The notes under the pieces are model-generated. The model was not told the DNA's origin. It made no database searches and saw only the letters and a program-made list of their open reading frames with translations. 64,000 nucleotides of DNA from Bacteroidales bacterium (GTDB lineage: Bacteria; Bacteroidota; Bacteroidia; Bacteroidales; UBA932). Positions 61,900 through 64,000 of the stretch are shown here, one piece after another; the stretch's first letter is position 1, and each line of letters starts with the position of its first letter. The stretch lies in NCBI GenBank assembly GCA_017634595.1, contig JAGBNC010000021.1, forward strand, positions 1 through 64,000. The letters are read 5' to 3'. The translations under genes and the position numbers were made by a program.

Positions 61900-64000
61900 C
61901 GTCCGCAGATAGCTCTAAAGTCACAATAAGCACATTTGTCAAGTTTCTCCCGCCTGCTCCATGGCACGGAAAGGTCGGAGATCTCATCGAGGACCTGATT
62001 CAGGGCCGCCTCCATCTTGGAGCAATACTCTTCGTTAAGTTCAAGGGCATAGACTCCCGATCCGCTGATAAGCGCTGCGGGCTGGTAGATTGCACCGGTT
62101 ATGGCAGCCCTCGGGACGTCGGGTGTGAGCAGGCGCTTGTACAGCCAGAGCTGAAGCCCGATCTGGGGTACATCATCCTTCTTGGGATCGAATACCAGAT
62201 CTGCAGGTTCGACCCTTCCCGTCTTGTAATCGACCACTCTCAAAGAGCCTTCGGACAAGCTGTCAAGCCTGTCTATATAACCTACGAAGCTGTAGCCCCT
62301 GATGTCTTGCCGCACAAACTTCTCAGTGCCTTTTATGCTCAAGGCCCCTCCCGGCGGCAGGCACGACAGGTCGGCAGACAAGATAGCCTCCACATAACTG
62401 CATATAACATCGGCAAAAATCAAGTTGCGCCCGCTGACCTCAAAGGTCTTGAGCTCCGAGCAGATATACTTTTCCACCGTGCTCCTTATACGCTTCTTGT
62501 CTTTGAGCAGAGCGCCGATAAAAGCAGCGCCGGCAACGGTCCCCCGGGGATAAAGTTCCTGCATTGTCTTATGCAGCACATTGCCCAGCATGCCTGCGTC
62601 CAGCGACTCGCTGACTTCCTTCTCCGCCTCCAGTCCTTTAACTTTTGAATAATAGAACTTGGCAGGGCAGACAAGGTAGTTCCTTATCGAACTGGCAGAC
62701 AGGTTGCAAGCGTGAAGCTTCTCCAGGTCCGCTTCCGTCTTAGGTATCTGCTCCTCGTCAGCACCCCGTCCCAGCCCTGTTCTGGCCTCGAAATGAGAGA
62801 ATTTAATGCCAAAGTGCATTTCAAGCTGCCGGAGATAGCGGCTGGGCTCCCCTCCCCTCAGGCCCTCGGTCCGCGAATCATACACCATCCACACGCGTGA
62901 GCAGCGCTGTATCATTCGATAGAAATAGTATGCCCACACAGCATCCTGATACTCGTAAGTCGGCAGGCCGAAGCCTTTGCGCAGCTCGGGAGGGATGAAA
63001 GAAGCACTTACAGAGCGGCGCGGGAACACGCCCTCGTTGCAGCTGAGGATTATTAGGTTGTCGAAGTCCATGGCGCGCAATTCCAGCGGCCCCATGATCT
63101 GCATACCCTCGAGAGGCTCCCCTTGGAAGGGCACCGTAGATGCACCGAGCACCTGGCCAAGCAGGCGGAAGAAGGACGAGGGCATAAGATTAAAATCGTA
63201 GCGTGAGAGCTTCTGCAACGCCTCGAAGCATACTTTAGCAAAGTCCAGTTCCAGCTGAAGCTCCGGCTTGTCTTTCAACTTAGGAGCCACCGTGCCAAGC
63301 ACCTCCATAAGCCAGGAGCACAGAGAGCGTATCTGGGCAGGGTCGGCAGCGTTGCTCTTGGCCACAGGCCTGAAGAGGACACCCAGCACCGGGAATTCTG
63401 ACATAGTCCCCTCGGGAATATAGTACAAACGCTGTTTTCTCAGACTCTCAAGAGCTTCCTTTTCCTCATCGGCGATCACATTCTTGACTATCGAATTTGA
63501 CACCACCGCCCAAAGCTGACGATGGTAGAAGTGCCATTCGTCCCCTTTCTGGCGCAGATGCAGCTGAAGCGTGCACAAGTCAGTCACAAGCGACCACATC
63601 TGGCTTCCGCCAATGGGATAGCCCATGGTCACGTTCAGCTTGGTTATATGCTCCGGGATAGAATTAAGGACAGGTATGAGCAAATTCTCATCAGGAAGCA
63701 CCACAGCCGTCTCTATACCCGGCTCAGGGGTACAGCGGGACAGGATTTCAGGCAGCTGCTTGGCCTGAGCTATGCCGCCGGGAACGCTCAGAGCGTTGAA
63801 TTCGGTGTGCGGAAGGCCCTCGGGGTCGGGCTCGAACGCAGACGGGAACTCCAGCACGAAATCCCTTAGGAAGAATGACGACTTATTGTCGGGATTGCGA
63901 ATTGCTTCGGAACGGAAGTCCCAGCAGAACTCTGCCAGTTTGGCGCGGTGCATGCGCCTCAGAAGCACTTTCTCACATTCGTTCAAAGCATTCAGGCCCA
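61896..64000 (-). CDS. addB: AddB-like nuclease subunit (partial, continues past the right edge)
   Basis: The window holds the last about 700 residues; the frame is open to base 64000 and a TTG at 63986 is not a convincing start. The C-terminal nuclease domain has the catalytic block SLRVVDYKTGRVEPADLV, and the cysteines in LVCPAKFYYSK and DKCAYCDFRAICGR fit the AddB iron-sulfur cluster. The N-terminal part is a degraded helicase-like region (LEGMQIMGPLELRAMDFDNLIILSCNEGVFP). It works with the preceding-strand partner addA, which it overlaps by 4 bp. Confidence 0.87.
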   Translation of the reverse strand, partial: GLNALNECEKVLLRRMHRAKLAEFCWDFRSEAIRNPDNKSSFFLRDFVLEFPSAFEPDPEGLPHTEFNALSVPGGIAQAKQLPEILSRCTPEPGIETAVVLPDENLLIPVLNSIPEHITKLNVTMGYPIGGSQMWSLVTDLCTLQLHLRQKGDEWHFYHRQLWAVVSNSIVKNVIADEEKEALESLRKQRLYYIPEGTMSEFPVLGVLFRPVAKSNAADPAQIRSLCSWLMEVLGTVAPKLKDKPELQLELDFAKVCFEALQKLSRYDFNLMPSSFFRLLGQVLGASTVPFQGEPLEGMQIMGPLELRAMDFDNLIILSCNEGVFPRRSVSASFIPPELRKGFGLPTYEYQDAVWAYYFYRMIQRCSRVWMVYDSRTEGLRGGEPSRYLRQLEMHFGIKFSHFEARTGLGRGADEEQIPKTEADLEKLHACNLSASSIRNYLVCPAKFYYSKVKGLEAEKEVSESLDAGMLGNVLHKTMQELYPRGTVAGAAFIGALLKDKKRIRSTVEKYICSELKTFEVSGRNLIFADVICSYVEAILSADLSCLPPGGALSIKGTEKFVRQDIRGYSFVGYIDRLDSLSEGSLRVVDYKTGRVEPADLVFDPKKDDVPQIGLQLWLYKRLLTPDVPRAAITGAIYQPAALISGSGVYALELNEEYCSKMEAALNQVLDEISDLSVPWSRREKLDKCAYCDFRAICGR

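Overview
The window is a piece of a Bacteroidota chromosome, most likely a gut-type member of the order Bacteroidales. The evidence is internal: start codons lack Shine-Dalgarno sequences, many genes are preceded by the Bacteroidota promoter (TTTG or TTG about -33, 18-20 nt spacer, TAnnTTTG about -7), and the gene set is typical of the group (DUF4290, DUF3822, UpxY-type NusG paralogue, FISUMP and Big_2 lipoproteins, FKBP lipoprotein, PnuT plus TonB-receptor thiamine uptake). No species call is possible from this alone.

Layout. 1-430: the first bases of a 16S rRNA gene leaving by the left edge, with two tandem rRNA promoters. 433-3761: groL, groES and glyA (minus). 3811-8501: a SpoU/TrmH-family methyltransferase, a secreted esterase, and a TPP-riboswitch operon for thiamine uptake. 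8542-11905: enolase, then a divergent pair of an outer-membrane protein and a membrane-anchored Ser/Thr kinase. 11914-16312 is a toxin-antitoxin cluster: an AbiEi-like/MNT fusion with HepT and a palindromic operator, a split HipBST-like locus that looks inactivated, HigBA, and a frameshifted second hipT remnant. 16549-25139 is surface and accessory coding: a 1083-aa lipoprotein with five Big_2 domains and a 44-aa companion gene, an Rpn-type nuclease, an LRR lipoprotein and an S-type sulfatase. 25290-29891: menG, menA, an orphan UpxY, a lipoprotein and sstT. 30000-38069 is a long minus-strand operon (DHH phosphoesterase, FKBP, MATE, Cmk-like kinase, prfB, fumarase, serB). 38154-40533: a membrane protein, DUF3822, rsmD and a UDG-like protein. 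40548-47467: mazG, ptb, ackA, a short ComEC and a SpoT-like enzyme with a FISUMP lipoprotein. 47543-51732: apbE and a compact RiPP-style cassette (HPrK-like kinase, S26 peptidase, PqqD, ABC exporter). 51807-57609: DUF4290, ftsK, lolA-like, mnmA and a lytic transglycosylase. 57581-64000: an FAD dehydrogenase and an AddAB-type helicase-nuclease pair.

Most notable are four long intergenic hairpins with unrelated stems but the same arm length range and a polar loop (TTTT...AT); a 20-bp element shared by two accessory promoters at identical spacing; the AbiEi-MNT/HepT module with its operator; the decaying HipBST locus (no start codon for the HTH gene, Asp-to-Asn in the kinase metal site); and the precursor-less RiPP-like cassette.
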